Assembly: GCA_014925825.1 (NCBI GenBank)
Contig: JACGCK010000087.1
Coordinates: 124,001 to 188,000, forward strand
Length of the DNA: 64,000 bases
Direction: 5' to 3'
DNA from: Pholiota molesta
Taxonomy: Eukaryota > Basidiomycota > Agaricomycetes > Agaricales > Strophariaceae
In this document: positions 10,979-23,478 of the stretch, piece by piece
Layout: every line of letters starts with the position of its first letter
Numbering within the stretch: the first letter of the stretch is position 1
Notes under the pieces: model-generated
What the model was told of the DNA's origin: nothing
Database searches by the model: none
Seen by the model: the letters and a program-made list of their open reading frames with translations, nothing else
Program-made: the position numbers and the translations under genes

Positions 10979-13900
10979 CCTTTCTACCCACAGCTCGAAG
11001 ATCTAAATTGTCAAATGATCAACTTTCATTAATTCATTAATCTTATCTTCGTGCGGCATTGTGGCATGCTCCACGAGCAAAGCCTGTTACCCCGCACTCG
11101 ATATGGAACGCGCGAACCTGTGAGGTATAACCGCGCACAGAAGAGACGTCGGATAACAGCAAATATAGTAATTCCTGACGTGCCACTGCAATAGTCCCGC
11201 TTGCAGATCCAATCACCGCTGAATGTCTGGTGTTGCCTAGAGTTTGTTCGCGGTCGGCAGCGCACGTCTGCTTGCTCAAGTTCCAGACCGGAGTCCACAA
11301 AGGCTTGCGAATAAAAACGAGCCAGTTCTTCCAATGGGTGCGCTGCAGCGCCCCCTGCGAATACCGTAACCAGACGTCAGATCAGGGATGTAGCCATCGC
11401 GGGACCATGATTCCGTATCATATTTGGCCCATCCCAGAGTTTCCCGGTTTCCGTCTGTCTGTCCGAATCCCAGCCCCAGCATTCGCGGGTCAGTACTCAC
11501 TAGTTATAATCTCGTTGTGGTCTACCTGCTCTGCAATCCAACTCTTAGGTCGCTTCATACTTATTCTCATTGTCAATACCCACCCAACATCGGGCTTCCA
11601 TCCGATATCTATAATGGTGAGCAGTTAGTCATAGATAACCACAATTCCGGAGTGTGTATGATATGATGAGATGTAATTATTAATGTATTCTCGTCATCCT
11701 TGTTCCACGATGCAATGGCAAGGTAGCTGCGTAAAATCCTCGTCATAATTTACTCATGAGGAGCATCGCAAAAAGCTTATGTTCTGCATGTGTAGATGTA
11801 GATGACCGGATAGATTCTGCCAAGCCGGTGGCACGTTATCTAGTGGCGCTAGTGGCACACACACGCACGTTCTATAGCTAACTTGCCCCACTGCAGAGTG
11901 ATCCATGGAAATAGATGCACGGAATACTAACTACTCTGGGCTGCCATGTATCCGGAAGCCACATAGGGAATGCAGAGCCTTGACAGGCGCAAATGCTAAT
12001 AAAGCTTTCGAATATGGGATCTACAAGAGACAGTCTAAATTTATTGAGAGGAAGTTTACATCCTCGGGATGGCTGTCCAGCAAGTGAGTACGAGGAACAA
12101 ACTGGAACAAAAGTCGCCGCTACTTGAAGACCCGGCCGGCTTTGAAGCGGTGGGCGCTCTCCCGTCGCGCTCGCGCTTTCCGAGTTTGTGCGGGGATGCC
12201 TTGCTTTGAATAAGTTGATCTGATGGGCCATCGCTGATATCCCTCAGCTTTGAAGATCGCCTCCATTCCGACCCATCACGCACGATTCTAAATAGCATCG
12301 TAGAAATAAACAATCACACTATCAAACATAAATGGCCGAACGTTCGAGGAGCAGCTGCGGGACACTCGTGCTTGCTCCTTGGGCTACTTACAATCATCCC
12401 TGCTCTGTAAGCGCCCGCCCCCAGAAGGGTCTCCGGGACATGGCTATTAGCGCTATTTGAGAAGTTGCGTCCGTCATCATTTCACGAGGCCGGCCGACTC
12501 GAACGACGACGTAGTATGTATGCATATTTTTGTCAACCTTGCTACTTACTGGCTTTCCATTCCCCTGGTGCGCTCTGGTGCACTACAATTTCTCACGTCC
12601 ATGTAGTCTGCCCGCACGACGATCAACCCTGTGCGTGCGATGGTGACCGCGGTCTCCCCTCACCGCCTTAGGTGTAAGTGATCAGTCATTACCGCCGGCC
12701 AAGGTACTATGGAGGATTTAACCAACTCACGCGTATATATTCGATCATGAACCTCACAGTGAGAACAATCGTTTGTTGTAGCGAGCTTGTGGCGAGTATT
12801 GTACTTGACGGCAGAGCGCCATATAATGCCGACCTTCGTTGCGGCACCCTCGGTAGAAAAGCGAACGTTTGAGCAGTCCTTATCTGATAGTAAAGTCACA
12901 CTAAATTCTATACGATAATGTAGACCCCTGTCAGATACTTAAGTAGATATGGACTGATATGGACTAACATTGATTGGCACGCTTCAGGTTTAAAACTCAG
13001 TGATATGGTGTATTCAATGTCTGTTGATGGTTTGTGATCTTGGGCGCCTATTAGGCGCCTAAGCTTGAGCTTCATATCTCTTCGACGACATTCAATGAGA
13101 AGCCATTTGTCTTATACAAATAAAGTATGGAGCCTTTTATGAGAGGGGATCAAAGTCATTGAGACGTCTAACTGGTTGAGTGGATATCCAAGTAGCCGAC
13201 GGCTGATTGTCAATGCACATCCGACTTGAAAGGGATAGCCGTAAGCCTTCCAGTCCGCGGAATTCCCAGAACCATTCAATTCCTTTGAAAGACAGGAATA
13301 CCAGAGGAATACAGTCAACGGATGTCGATCCGATGTCTACGATTGAGAACGCAGTTCAACTTAGTCACTCCCAGGAAGACTAGCCGATGGCCGACCGTAG
13401 GCTATGAAGCTCTGTCAATCGGTTTGTAGGGTACTGCTACGTAGCGACATGGCTTAGCATGTAAATTTAAACAAGGTTTATCAGTAATTGAAATGTTGAA
13501 AACGACTCGAAGGTCAATCCTATCCGTTCCATCTCGTGCCTTAAGTTATGAGCAAATTTTTACAATCATTAACAGAGACAGCACCTGCCCGAGAAATTGA
13601 TGATGATATCTTCCGAGACTACGCAGCATGAATATTATGAATCGAATTTGGGCGTAGGTTGTACCATGCATGCCACTTGAGGCCATGAGGAGGAATCGCT
13701 GCATCCGGCCCCGAACGGCGTTTGTGTACTGCAATCAATTATGGTAGACCTTGATGTGATCGGTTAACTTGAGAGCCGAATCTATCTCATTTTAACGACT
13801 TTTGAGATGAGGGGTTCTGGTCTGTCTTTGAGTGCGACTGAGATATGTAGAATAATGTAGCGAAGAGCAGTTGAAAGCTCTCAATTCATGAAAGATTCTG

Positions 13901-14736
13901 GAGTCGTTTTCTGATAAAGAACATTTCCTGGAAAGGCTGCATTTCCCAAATTCGTCAAATGGAAGTTCCAGAAAATTTGACGGGCACCCAAACCCTCAAA
14001 TGGGTGAGAGTAAAACTGAGTGAAATAGTTCTCAAATTCTAATGCATTTTCAAGAAATCTTCCATCACTTCGATGGGGTATTTCGAGGAGCACACGAGTG
14101 CTACGATGCAACAACGATGCAAAGAAATACCGTTATGTAGCATGTGCATCAGCGCAAGTCTGGACAGGGTGCAACGTATTTGTACGTTACTATGCAGCGA
14201 TCCTGCTGAAAAGGTAAGTTGTTACTTCCTGCAGCTATGGGCCAGTTTGGATCTTACAGGAAGAGAGCAACAATCTGGAGTAAATTAACGTAGTGGATAC
14301 AAAGTGGTGCCCATCTCCCTGGATGACGCACTAGATAATATTGTACATACAAAAAAACCATATAAGCGGAGAAATCAACACAGCAGAGATACTCTATACA
14401 TCCGAATTCCGAAGGGGTATAATGATAGATAGATTGAGGCCGAATGCTATCAGTGAGTAGTGGTATATGAATAAGAAGTGATCCGCATAGGCGACCTATA
14501 AGTTGAAGATAACAGCGAAAAAGCGAAAGTGGTACAGAAGCATGATAAAGTGATAAAGAGAACCTATGAGGAAGCCAGAAGGTGATGTTGGCCATATGCT
14601 GTCCCAACATAAGGAGGAAGCGTTTTACGAAGCCCCGGATGAAGTGGCGAGTTCGTGTTTTCTAGATTAATTAAGAGAACAGCTATAAAAAGACAAGATC
14701 GAATATAAGTCAATCACAGAAAGTCCAGATGCCCGG
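10979..14736. other. Gene-poor intergenic region
   Basis: No convincing gene. Around 11040-11500 the minus strand gives short protein-like pieces in different frames (for example HPLEELARFYSQAFVDSG and SRDGYIPDLTSGYG), which could be a broken gene of a family I cannot name. A short palindrome GGCGCC-TATTA-GGCGCC lies near 13049. The segment 14254-14730 is probably the 3' UTR and downstream flank of the transcription factor. Confidence 0.45.
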
Positions 14737-16959
14737 TTAATTTTTCTTACCTGCAAGGGGAATGGCATGCGACAGGTTGCGCAGTGCAGAGAGGAGAGCT
14801 TTGATACAATGATCAAGATATTGAACAGTGAAATTCAATGATGCTGTAGGACCATTGAGTTCCATTTTTTCATTGGCAGTATCCAACATTCTGTGGAAAA
14901 CCTTCACGATGGAAGACCAACAGACCTGTGAAGAAGGATCAACCATCAGAATCAGGGAAATCATAGTTAGGGAGGGAGAAGCTCACGGATAAAACAGGAT
15001 CTAGGAACAGGTAATCGTCGTCAACAAGTTGGTTGATGAGTTCGACAACATTTCGGGCAGCCCGGGATATTTTGAGGTCCAGAGTGTTATCTACATGTAA
15101 AAGGATCGTCGAAGCGAGAACCAGAGACTGCACCGCATACAAATCGCTGGTGTCGATGAATGACCCTTCAGTTTGAGTCGGATCGCGAATGGTGTGGGGC
15201 TGCACAAGTTCTGTTAATCTGACAAGTGCAGTTTCTGTGTAGCGTCGATATGTCCATGTCGCTTCGTCTTTCACAGCCGTGTCTGAATGAAATAATAGTT
15301 ATCAAGAACGTTAGAATTATGCAAAAGATTGTTTCAGCTTGGAAACGCACTATGAAGGCGTACGGAATGGTCGAAGATGGCAGAAGCCATTGCCTTGAGA
15401 GCCGTGACGGACACTCTTCTAAGTTTGAAGTCATCAGCTTCGAATAGGGCGTGAATCGCACTGTTCCCAGCAACGATTTCCTGTAACAGAGCGCAGTGAT
15501 CAGACCATATTAACAGAAGAAAATGAATAAACCGTACCAATGGGGTGCCATCTTCTACTGGAAGCGGCGTACTAATATGTCGACATGGGACATCGATGCT
15601 AGCGGATGCTACGCAACATTCGTTGTTCGATAGCCAGGAATTATGTATCATGTACACTTGCCAAAATATTGCAGACCTCTCGCGCCAGTTGTGGGTACCC
15701 ATATCAACACTGTATTCAGGCTCGAAAGGGAATGTGGCGGTGGGTGAAACTTGATGCAGACCGGCATCGACAGCTATGCGCTTTGCAGCGCTTAAGTGTC
15801 GGTCGCCTTCCATTGCGCGGTTGGTGAAGTAGAAGTACTGCGCGAGGAGACATAGCGCCTGTACCATATCTGTTGGTTGCTCTTGGTTGTGCAGAGATCG
15901 AGATACGTCATGTAGAGTCTGTTCCAGAAGTTGGCTTTCCAACCCTGACATACGGGCGAAAAAGCACCCCATAAGGTAAATAGCACTCATCAACGCGACA
16001 TTTGGCGGTGCATTTTGGTAAGTGCTCGGGGACGAAGATGGATCAAATCTAGTGGTGTCTGAGTAGAAACAGCACTGTTTCCGATGCAAAATAAATGTAT
16101 GAGTGCTATTTTAACGTCATGTCCTGTCAGTCTTGACATACAGCTTGACACAAAGCGTACTCACAGGAGTTCGTGAACCTCTCGTGATCTTATCAAAGGT
16201 GGACTTGACTCCTGCGCTAGTCTATCCGAAACGCCATCTTGAATTGAAGAACCCGACGAGTCCGAAAAGGCAGCCAGCGAAGCGATAAGGGGTTGGCCGT
16301 TAATATCAGTCGTCATCGGTGTATCCAACGTTTGGGACATGGTCGGATCGAAGGACGCAGGCGATGGGGACATCACAAAGTCTAGTTGCGTATCAAACTC
16401 AAACTGAAAGAAGGGGGGCGACATATTCTGCGTGAACGTAGGATCGAAGTAATTTCCGTTCCCATTCCAGTTATTCAAGTCGATTGGGTATATTGAGGCA
16501 TTGGGCATGCCGGCGTCCGTAAACTCTTCGATGGGTGTCAGCCATGATGTCGACGCACTGGGCGGTGGTGGTGCTGTCAAACATTGGCCGGGACTCGATT
16601 CGAGTTCCTGGACTTTAGCTTGAAGGGCCTCCATCTTCTCGCGCAGGGATTGTGTACGGCTTTTACGCCCACTATCGTCGTATCTGCACTCCTGCGTGCG
16701 CCTCATCGTGTTACATGGGCTGCACACAGGTCGTGTTCCATCACATCTCTGCAAATTTCCAGCCATTTAGTATTATTTTTTCCAAGACTTTAACATATTC
16801 CTACTCACTAGCTTTCTCCTCCTATATATCACAATAACGAGATGAGATCGATCTAGGTCAACAAGGTACTGACAGTCGACGAGGGCGATCTACTCACCGA
16901 CAAGACAAACATGCAGAACCACGGCGCAGTATTCCGGATTGGTCGGATTTCCGGGTCAT
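14737..16959 (-). CDS. Zn(II)2Cys6 fungal transcription factor
   Basis: Seven exons: 16959-16898, 16821-16809 (13-nt microexon), 16748-16165, 16105-15538, 15480-15351, 15282-14987, 14925-14737. The total of 1842 nt is in frame, 613 aa. The binuclear zinc cluster is assembled from the first three exons: ACLSC, then RRRKLR, then CDGTRPVCSPC and the last Cys in TQECRY. Spacing is C-x2-C-x6-C-x6-C-x2-C-x8-C, the canonical GAL4-type DNA-binding domain. A short coiled coil (REKMEALQAKVQELES) follows, as usual for dimerisation. The middle part (ALMSAIYLMGCFF, then QALCLLAQYFYFTNRAMEG) fits the fungal-specific middle homology domain. It is nuclear; targets are unknown. It lies next to no obvious cluster. 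The stop at 14737 follows a potential splice donor, so one more 3' exon is possible. Confidence 0.88.
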
Positions 16960-17744
16960 TGTAGACTGTGGCGAGCAATAGTAGAGATGGGAGGTGTCAA
17001 GTTAAGAGGGCTAAGAAAAAACCCAAAGTGTTCTGGGGTTATATAACGCCGATAAGGACGCTTTCGCGTCAAATTGAAACAGACACACTGGGGGTGGTGT
17101 CCTGGATGTTCTGGTAAAGACCAGAATAGGGAGTCATTTTATGACATCCGGTTAATCATAGCTCGTTGAAGAGTTTCTTTTTCGGAGGTCATTGATGATT
17201 TGGGGCCGTCGGGAATGACAAACCATGTTCAGCGAGACCGCAACGTGAGTGAGCGAACATAACGTGCTGATCTTCCGGAGTTTACTTATCAACGAGATGT
17301 CGTGACCTGTTTGAGGCGTTTTTAGGCTTTTCTCCAGACCTTTGTCATTTTACTTTGACTGCGTAGCTGTGCAAATTCAGTTGGTGAGCTGAGACTGACA
17401 AAAACATGTGGTCCTGGCGCTCAAATTATCAAAGAAAAGGGGAGAATCAGGCGGGGTAAAAGGAGAGTAGAAACTGGACTGAGGTCGATCGACTTTCATC
17501 GACATAGTACGAGATGGGTCTGCTAATATAATCAACCCAGGCGTTAAACAGACCGAGCAATTTAGTAGATGGTTGAAAGCTGTGCAAGCTAGGACTCGTA
17601 GATCTGACCCGATCGTGATGCTTTTCCGGGATTTGAAGCGCCGGAACGTCTGCGTGTGCCTAAAAAGAAAAGCCCAAATTGTTCAGATGTACAATTCTAG
17701 AAGATACTGCCCGACGCATAGAAGCGAGTCTATCTAAGTACCCT
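16960..17744. other. Promoter/terminator interval
   Basis: 785 bp between two minus-strand genes. The 16960 side is upstream of the zinc-cluster gene and the 17744 side is downstream of adenylate kinase. I see no gene in it. Confidence 0.5.
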
Positions 17745-18875
<1,131 letters not shown>

Positions 18876-19128
18876 GGAAAAAGATGGAGAGAACGAGAGC
18901 GATGGAGGGGAACAAAAGAGCGGGTGGCGAACAACGGGTTGAACTGCGTGTCAAAAAGACGAGTACGGCGTCAACTATCGGAGTTTAGGCGGCGGCCCGG
19001 GGTCTTTACGCCGACATTTTCCGAGCGGGGTGCCGGACGGCAGGGGGTTGCCACACAGGGCCAAGCACTGCGCGTAAGGCGAAGCGCGGTGGTGACGACG
19101 TGGAGGCTGGTCACTACTCTCACCGCCC
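18876..19128. promoter_or_regulatory. Shared divergent promoter of ADK1 and WBP1
   Basis: The start codons of adenylate kinase (minus) and the oligosaccharyltransferase subunit (plus) are 253 bp apart, so both promoters must lie here. No clear TATA box was seen. The sequence is GC-rich, as in housekeeping promoters. Confidence 0.6.
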
Positions 19129-20658
19129 ATGTTCGCCTTCAGCAGGCTTCTGCTGGCCGCCGTCGGGCTTGCCAGTCTTGTCTCAGCAAAGTCAAGCACA
19201 GGAAACTCTGTTCTCGTCGTCGTTGACCCCAAGCGCCAGGACGATTTCTCCATATTCTATGAGGGGCTGAAGGGTCAGTCGCCTTGATTCTTACGCGTAT
19301 TACAACGAGTTAAATATGTTTGTAAATGACAGATCAAGGGTATGAATTGACATATCGTGGATTCAAGGACGAAAAGCCTCTCATAGCTGAGTATGATAAA
19401 CCTACATTCGCTCATGTTATTTTCTTGGCATCCGAAACCAAAAGTAAGCGCTCATAATTCAGCACATGTGTCTAAATTTCTGATTGCACCTATAGATTTT
19501 GCCAAAGACATAACTCCACAATCTCTCGTCGAGCTATTAAAACTCAAAACCAACTTAATTGTTCCTCTGTCTACCAAACAGACACCTCTATCTCTCCTCG
19601 CCCCCGAGTTCTCGCTTATCCTGCCACCACCAGGCACACCTCTCATTTCATACTTCCCAAAACGCAACGAACCCCCTAGCCTGATCCCAATCGTCCCCAC
19701 GAAACAGGATGCTACAGATATCCTGGAGGAAACGTTAAAAGAGCCACGTCCCATCTGGTTTTCTGGCGTTCCACAAGCGCTTGGGTCCAACCCACAGCTC
19801 GTGCCAATCCTCCACGCGCCCCCAGAGAGTTTCGCATCTGAGATTGACGGTGGCTCTGCGGACGCAATCGTGGACTCCGCAGAAAAAGGCGGCGAAGGCC
19901 TCTGGGCCGGCAGTCAACTCAGCGTGGTGACTGGCTTCCAGACCCATGACGGCGCTAGGATCACATGGGTGGGCGGCGTTGATCTATTCAGCGATGAACT
20001 TGCCCAAAAAGTGGACGCCAACGGGGTCAAGTCTGCAAACGCTGCGTTTGCACGCGACATTGTAGCGTGGACTTTCCAGGAATCACTCGTATTGCGCATC
20101 GACAAAGTCGAACATCACCGCGTCAATACGACAGGCCCTAGCGAACTGTATACCACCAACGACGAATTAGTCTTCGACGCGTATATCTCCAAGTTCAATC
20201 CCAAGCAGGGCGTATGGGAACCCTACTCCGGCATCAATGACCTGCAACTCGAATTCACAATGCTGGACCCCCACATCCGCACCGCGCTCCCTCCAGTCCG
20301 CGGCGTCCCCGGAAAATACTCTGTTACCTTCCGTGCGCCAGACAGGCACGGTGTGTTCAAATTCATCATCGACTACAAACGCAAAGGGTACGTAGGCATG
20401 CTCAACTTCCCCCTCGCCTCAGTCGCTGATCCTTTACCCTTTCTCGCCCACAGCTGGACCCACCTTCATAGCTCTGTGACAGTGCCCATCGTGCCCCCGC
20501 GCCACGACGGCTATGCGCGATTCCTATCTGTTGCGTGGCCCTATTATGCCGGCGCTATCAGCACGAGTGTTGCGTTCTTCCTCTTCTCGGCGATCTGGCT
20601 GGCTGGTGAGGTCCGAGAGTCGTCGAGACGGCCTGGAAAGGCTGGTAAAAATGAGTAG
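19129..20658 (+). CDS. WBP1: Oligosaccharyltransferase 48-kDa subunit (OST48/WBP1)
   Basis: Exons 19129-19273, 19333-19443, 19496-20387 and 20454-20658 total 1353 nt, 450 aa, in frame. A signal peptide (FSRLLLAAVGLASLVSA) leads into the lumenal domain. The N-terminal core has SVLVVVDPKRQDDFSIFY and the GYELTYRGFKDEKP region. Near the C-terminus are YARFLSVAWPYYAGA, a single membrane helix (ISTSVAFFLFSAIWLAG) and a short basic cytosolic tail. Length and topology match the DDOST/WBP1 family, a subunit of the ER complex that transfers the glycan to Asn-X-Ser/Thr. An in-frame 66-nt intron (20388-20453) is easily missed because it stays open. Confidence 0.93.
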
Positions 20659-21143
20659 GCCGCTTGTATGTATTTAATAACATTCGTAGAAATTGTTTCC
20701 ATGGAAATGTGCTCGATACCCCCATTGGCCGGATTTTTTTCATATTGGATCCCGGTCGAGTGACCTCGTCAAGGATGAGAGGATTTCTGACCACAATCTT
20801 CCTCACCTGCTCAGCCTTTCCGAGGAGTACGTTGTCTATCAGCATAGGAATTAATTGTGCATAATGAGCTGGATAACATTGGATTCATGTCAATGCTGCC
20901 TAACTTCAGCTAATTTTCAGCCAGACGATTCGACGAATGACAAGATGTCTGGTCATGATCTTTTTGGCCTTTTCAGCCTTTCCATATTCCTTCCGAGGAG
21001 TACATCCGGAGGAATGGTTTTGACCTCTATGTTCGTTTCACCCCATCCCATTCGTCCTCTGAGCGTTGAGTAGATGGTGGCTGACACCAATGCGAAACGA
21101 TGCTTGAAAAAAGAAAACATGGACTGCGACCTATAGTATTATC

Positions 21144-21163
21144 CCGGCGCCTAGCTTCGCCGG
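21144..21163. repeat. GC-rich hairpin
   Basis: CCGGCG (21144-21149), 8-nt loop, CGCCGG (21158-21163). Confidence 0.7.
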
Positions 21164-21546
21164 TATGTATTGGTTTGCTTATTTAACATCGCCTGATCAT
21201 CAAAGATATGAAAAGACAGTGGGGCTCTTAGTTACGTAATAGTGGCTGTGCACCCGCACCCATGGCCGCGTCTTCGCACAATGTTCGCGTTCGATCTGCG
21301 CTAAATCTGCACGTCTTCCCAACATCTTCCTTACGCATCCTCTGAGTCCGGCCTGTGTGTTTTGTATACTGTTAGCTATTTTGAAATAAAATTATCCATT
21401 ATATTACCCCAGTCTAAGCTGAATTTAAGCTGGAAATTGCAGGAAAATTGTCAAATATAGCATTGGATAACATTGTTTGACCTGAGGTACTTCAGAGTCT
21501 TCTCAAAAGGGTACATAAATTAGTAGATATGGATAGTCTATAAAGA

Positions 21547-21568
21547 GGGCCAGGGCAAGCTTTGGCCC
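21547..21568. repeat. GC-rich hairpin, related to the next one
   Basis: GGGCCA, 10-nt loop, TGGCCC in an AT-rich background. The loop sequence resembles that of the hairpin at 21682. Confidence 0.7.
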
Positions 21569-21681
21569 AAATCTCTCAGAAGTAAAATAAATATAAGTAA
21601 TGGGAAGTTTTAATTGGGTAAATTAGTAAATTAGTAGGAGAGTTGTCATATTTTCACACTTCAGCATTATTCTTGGAAGAA

Positions 21682-21706
21682 TGGGCCAGGGCGCAGCTCT
21701 GGCCCA
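21682..21706. repeat. GC-rich hairpin, related to the previous one
   Basis: TGGGCCAG (21682-21689), 9-nt loop, CTGGCCCA (21699-21706). Confidence 0.75.
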
Positions 21707-22022
21707 CATATTTTTAAAAATATATAGATTAAGTCAAAGCACCATCAAATATATTTCTAAAATTTTGCTTCTCTTTTCTTTGTACTTTGGCCAGCACAGA
21801 ACAGAAAAAATATAATTCTTTTGAGATCTTAATTCAGTTTACTTTACTCAATCTTTTTTTTTGTTCAATTCCAACTTTTTATTGTGCTTGATTTAACTGT
21901 AAAATCATAGAGGCAATTTCAAGCAAATTCTATTTTTAAGGGCTATGTATGGAGGCGCAAGGCGCCGACTCAAAAGGGGTCCAGGGGCGCAGCCCCGGCA
22001 AGCTGTTGCCCAGAGTGAAGCA

Positions 22023-22049
22023 GGAGGTGAGCGCAAAGCGCTCACCTCC
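22023..22049. repeat. Perfect 12-bp stem hairpin
   Basis: GGAGGTGAGCGC, loop AAA, GCGCTCACCTCC. The pairing is perfect over 12 bp with a 3-nt loop. Confidence 0.85.
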
Positions 22050-22328
22050 GACGCGTAGCGGCGGGCATAAAGCTTGTTAACATTCATTGAAGCCTTCATG
22101 ATGAAGTAATCTGACAATCAGCGGCCAAGGATACGAGGAGAACGGCAACACGATTAAAACACTTGTTGGGCGCGACGGCGTGTGGCACCCAATACCGGCC
22201 CTCATACCTTACTAGTTCTGATCTGCCCAAATAAAGTGATTTTGAACAATACAACTACATGTATTCAACTATTTATGTTACTAGAAATGGCCACCGTACA
22301 ATAAATAACTCGAGCATTCTCCCTGTTT

Positions 22329-23217
22329 TTAATTAATCGCAATAGAATAAGATGTGGTAGTGAATGTGGCGTTTCCTAAAGAATCAGAGTCCATTAGCCT
22401 CCTTCCAAGATGACGGGCCTCGTACGCATGACACTCACCAACAAATGGCTCTGTACCAGCTTGAGCTTGCACCAAGAACTGACTGCTCGGCACGCCCTGG
22501 TTCGAAACGAGGTAGGCTAAGAGAATCATCAGCGGGCTATATCATCGCAGTGCTCTATACGATGAACGGCTTACTGAAGAACGGTTTGAGATCTTGGTTG
22601 AAGTTTGTCGTCTCTGAGGGCGCAACGAAGGAGAAGATCTTCCAGGTCTCGACAGTGCCTTTCCAGAGCGTCCAGGTGACGCCGTTGATGCTGTTCAAGT
22701 TCACTATCAGTGGCTTGGAGGAGATCGGAGTAGCAAGGAGCTTAGTACCTGACTGTGCCAGCCTTCGATCCAGCAGGCTGGGCTCTATCAGAAAGAGCAT
22801 CAGATATTTTTTCTGTTGCTATTCAACAATTGGCGCTCTACATACCCTCCTCGAGCACTCAACCAGATCATGCTAACAAAACCATGAGTACAAGCCCCGA
22901 TCCTGTGTATTTGATGAACGCTATCACTTACATTTCATACGTAGAAGACGAGGTCGCTCCGGTGGTGCCTGCAGTCTTAGAGAGCCAAAGATCGTACGAA
23001 ACGTCCGCGACGATGTTTGACGAGGCAGACGTGTAGGTCCATTTCCACGATGTAGGGATCGACGTGATCGACGCGAGGGTCTTGCCAATACCGACGCGAA
23101 GGTTGAGGTTGGCGTCTACATCGCCGATATCTTTCAGCCCACATTCCACGGAAGCGGAGGAATGGTGAGTGAGGAGGCTTACAGCTCTTCACCTGGGTGG
23201 AAGCGCCAGACCATTTA
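22329..23217 (-). pseudogene. GH12 endoglucanase/xyloglucanase, 3' part, cut off by a transposon
   Basis: C-terminal two thirds of a secreted glycoside hydrolase family 12 enzyme. Segments on the minus strand: rest of exon 4 to 23183, then 23130-22932, 22872-22846, 22784-22754, 22713-22575, 22516-22439, 22375-22329. Both catalytic glutamates are present, in TYEIMIWLS (nucleophile) and AGTEPFVG (acid/base), with the typical SNIVADVSYDLWLS and NGVTWTLWKG strands. One intron (22714-22753) would be only 40 nt, but it is needed to keep frame. The N-terminal part lies on the far side of the transposon at 31514-31957. Adding both parts with one copy of TA gives 813 nt, 271 codons in frame, so the gene was whole before insertion. 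Plant beta-glucan or xyloglucan is the expected substrate. Confidence 0.88.
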
Positions 23218-23219
23218 TA

Positions 23220-23228
23220 CACAGCCGG
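23220..23228 (+). repeat. Left terminal inverted repeat of the 8.3-kb transposon
   Basis: CACAGCCGG, directly after the TA target copy at 23218-23219. Confidence 0.8.
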
Positions 23229-23478
23229 ACCTACGGATGGGTTTTGTTTAAGCTGAGAATGCAGCGTTTTATTTGACTTCCGACGCTGCGTTTTGTTTAT
23301 GCATTTTCTAAATAAATTTGCATCCGCGGTATATGCGTTATGGTTGAACCGCAACTTAAGTTGAACGCAAAAATTGTCTCTTATGCACAAAACTTGCTTC
23401 GAACTGTTGCATCCTCTTTGACTCAACTTCAACGCAATAAAATTCCAGTCATCTCGCCTAGGCCATCAAGCCGACACG

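Larger units (their letters stand above)
20659..22328. other. AT-rich intergenic region with GC-rich hairpins
   Basis: No gene seen. From about 21380 to 21900 the sequence is strongly AT-rich, interrupted by short GC-rich palindromes (listed separately at 21144, 21547, 21682 and 22023). Between 21950 and 22020 there is a further run of GC-rich near-palindromes. Confidence 0.6.

Noticed and set aside
14254..14610. Open frame of 118 codons downstream of the zinc-cluster gene
   Set aside because: Unlike coding sequence in composition and lies where the 3' UTR is expected.
22977..23432. Open frame reading from the transposon end into GH12
   Set aside because: It is continuous only by chance across the insertion boundary; its N-terminal part comes from the terminal region of the transposon.
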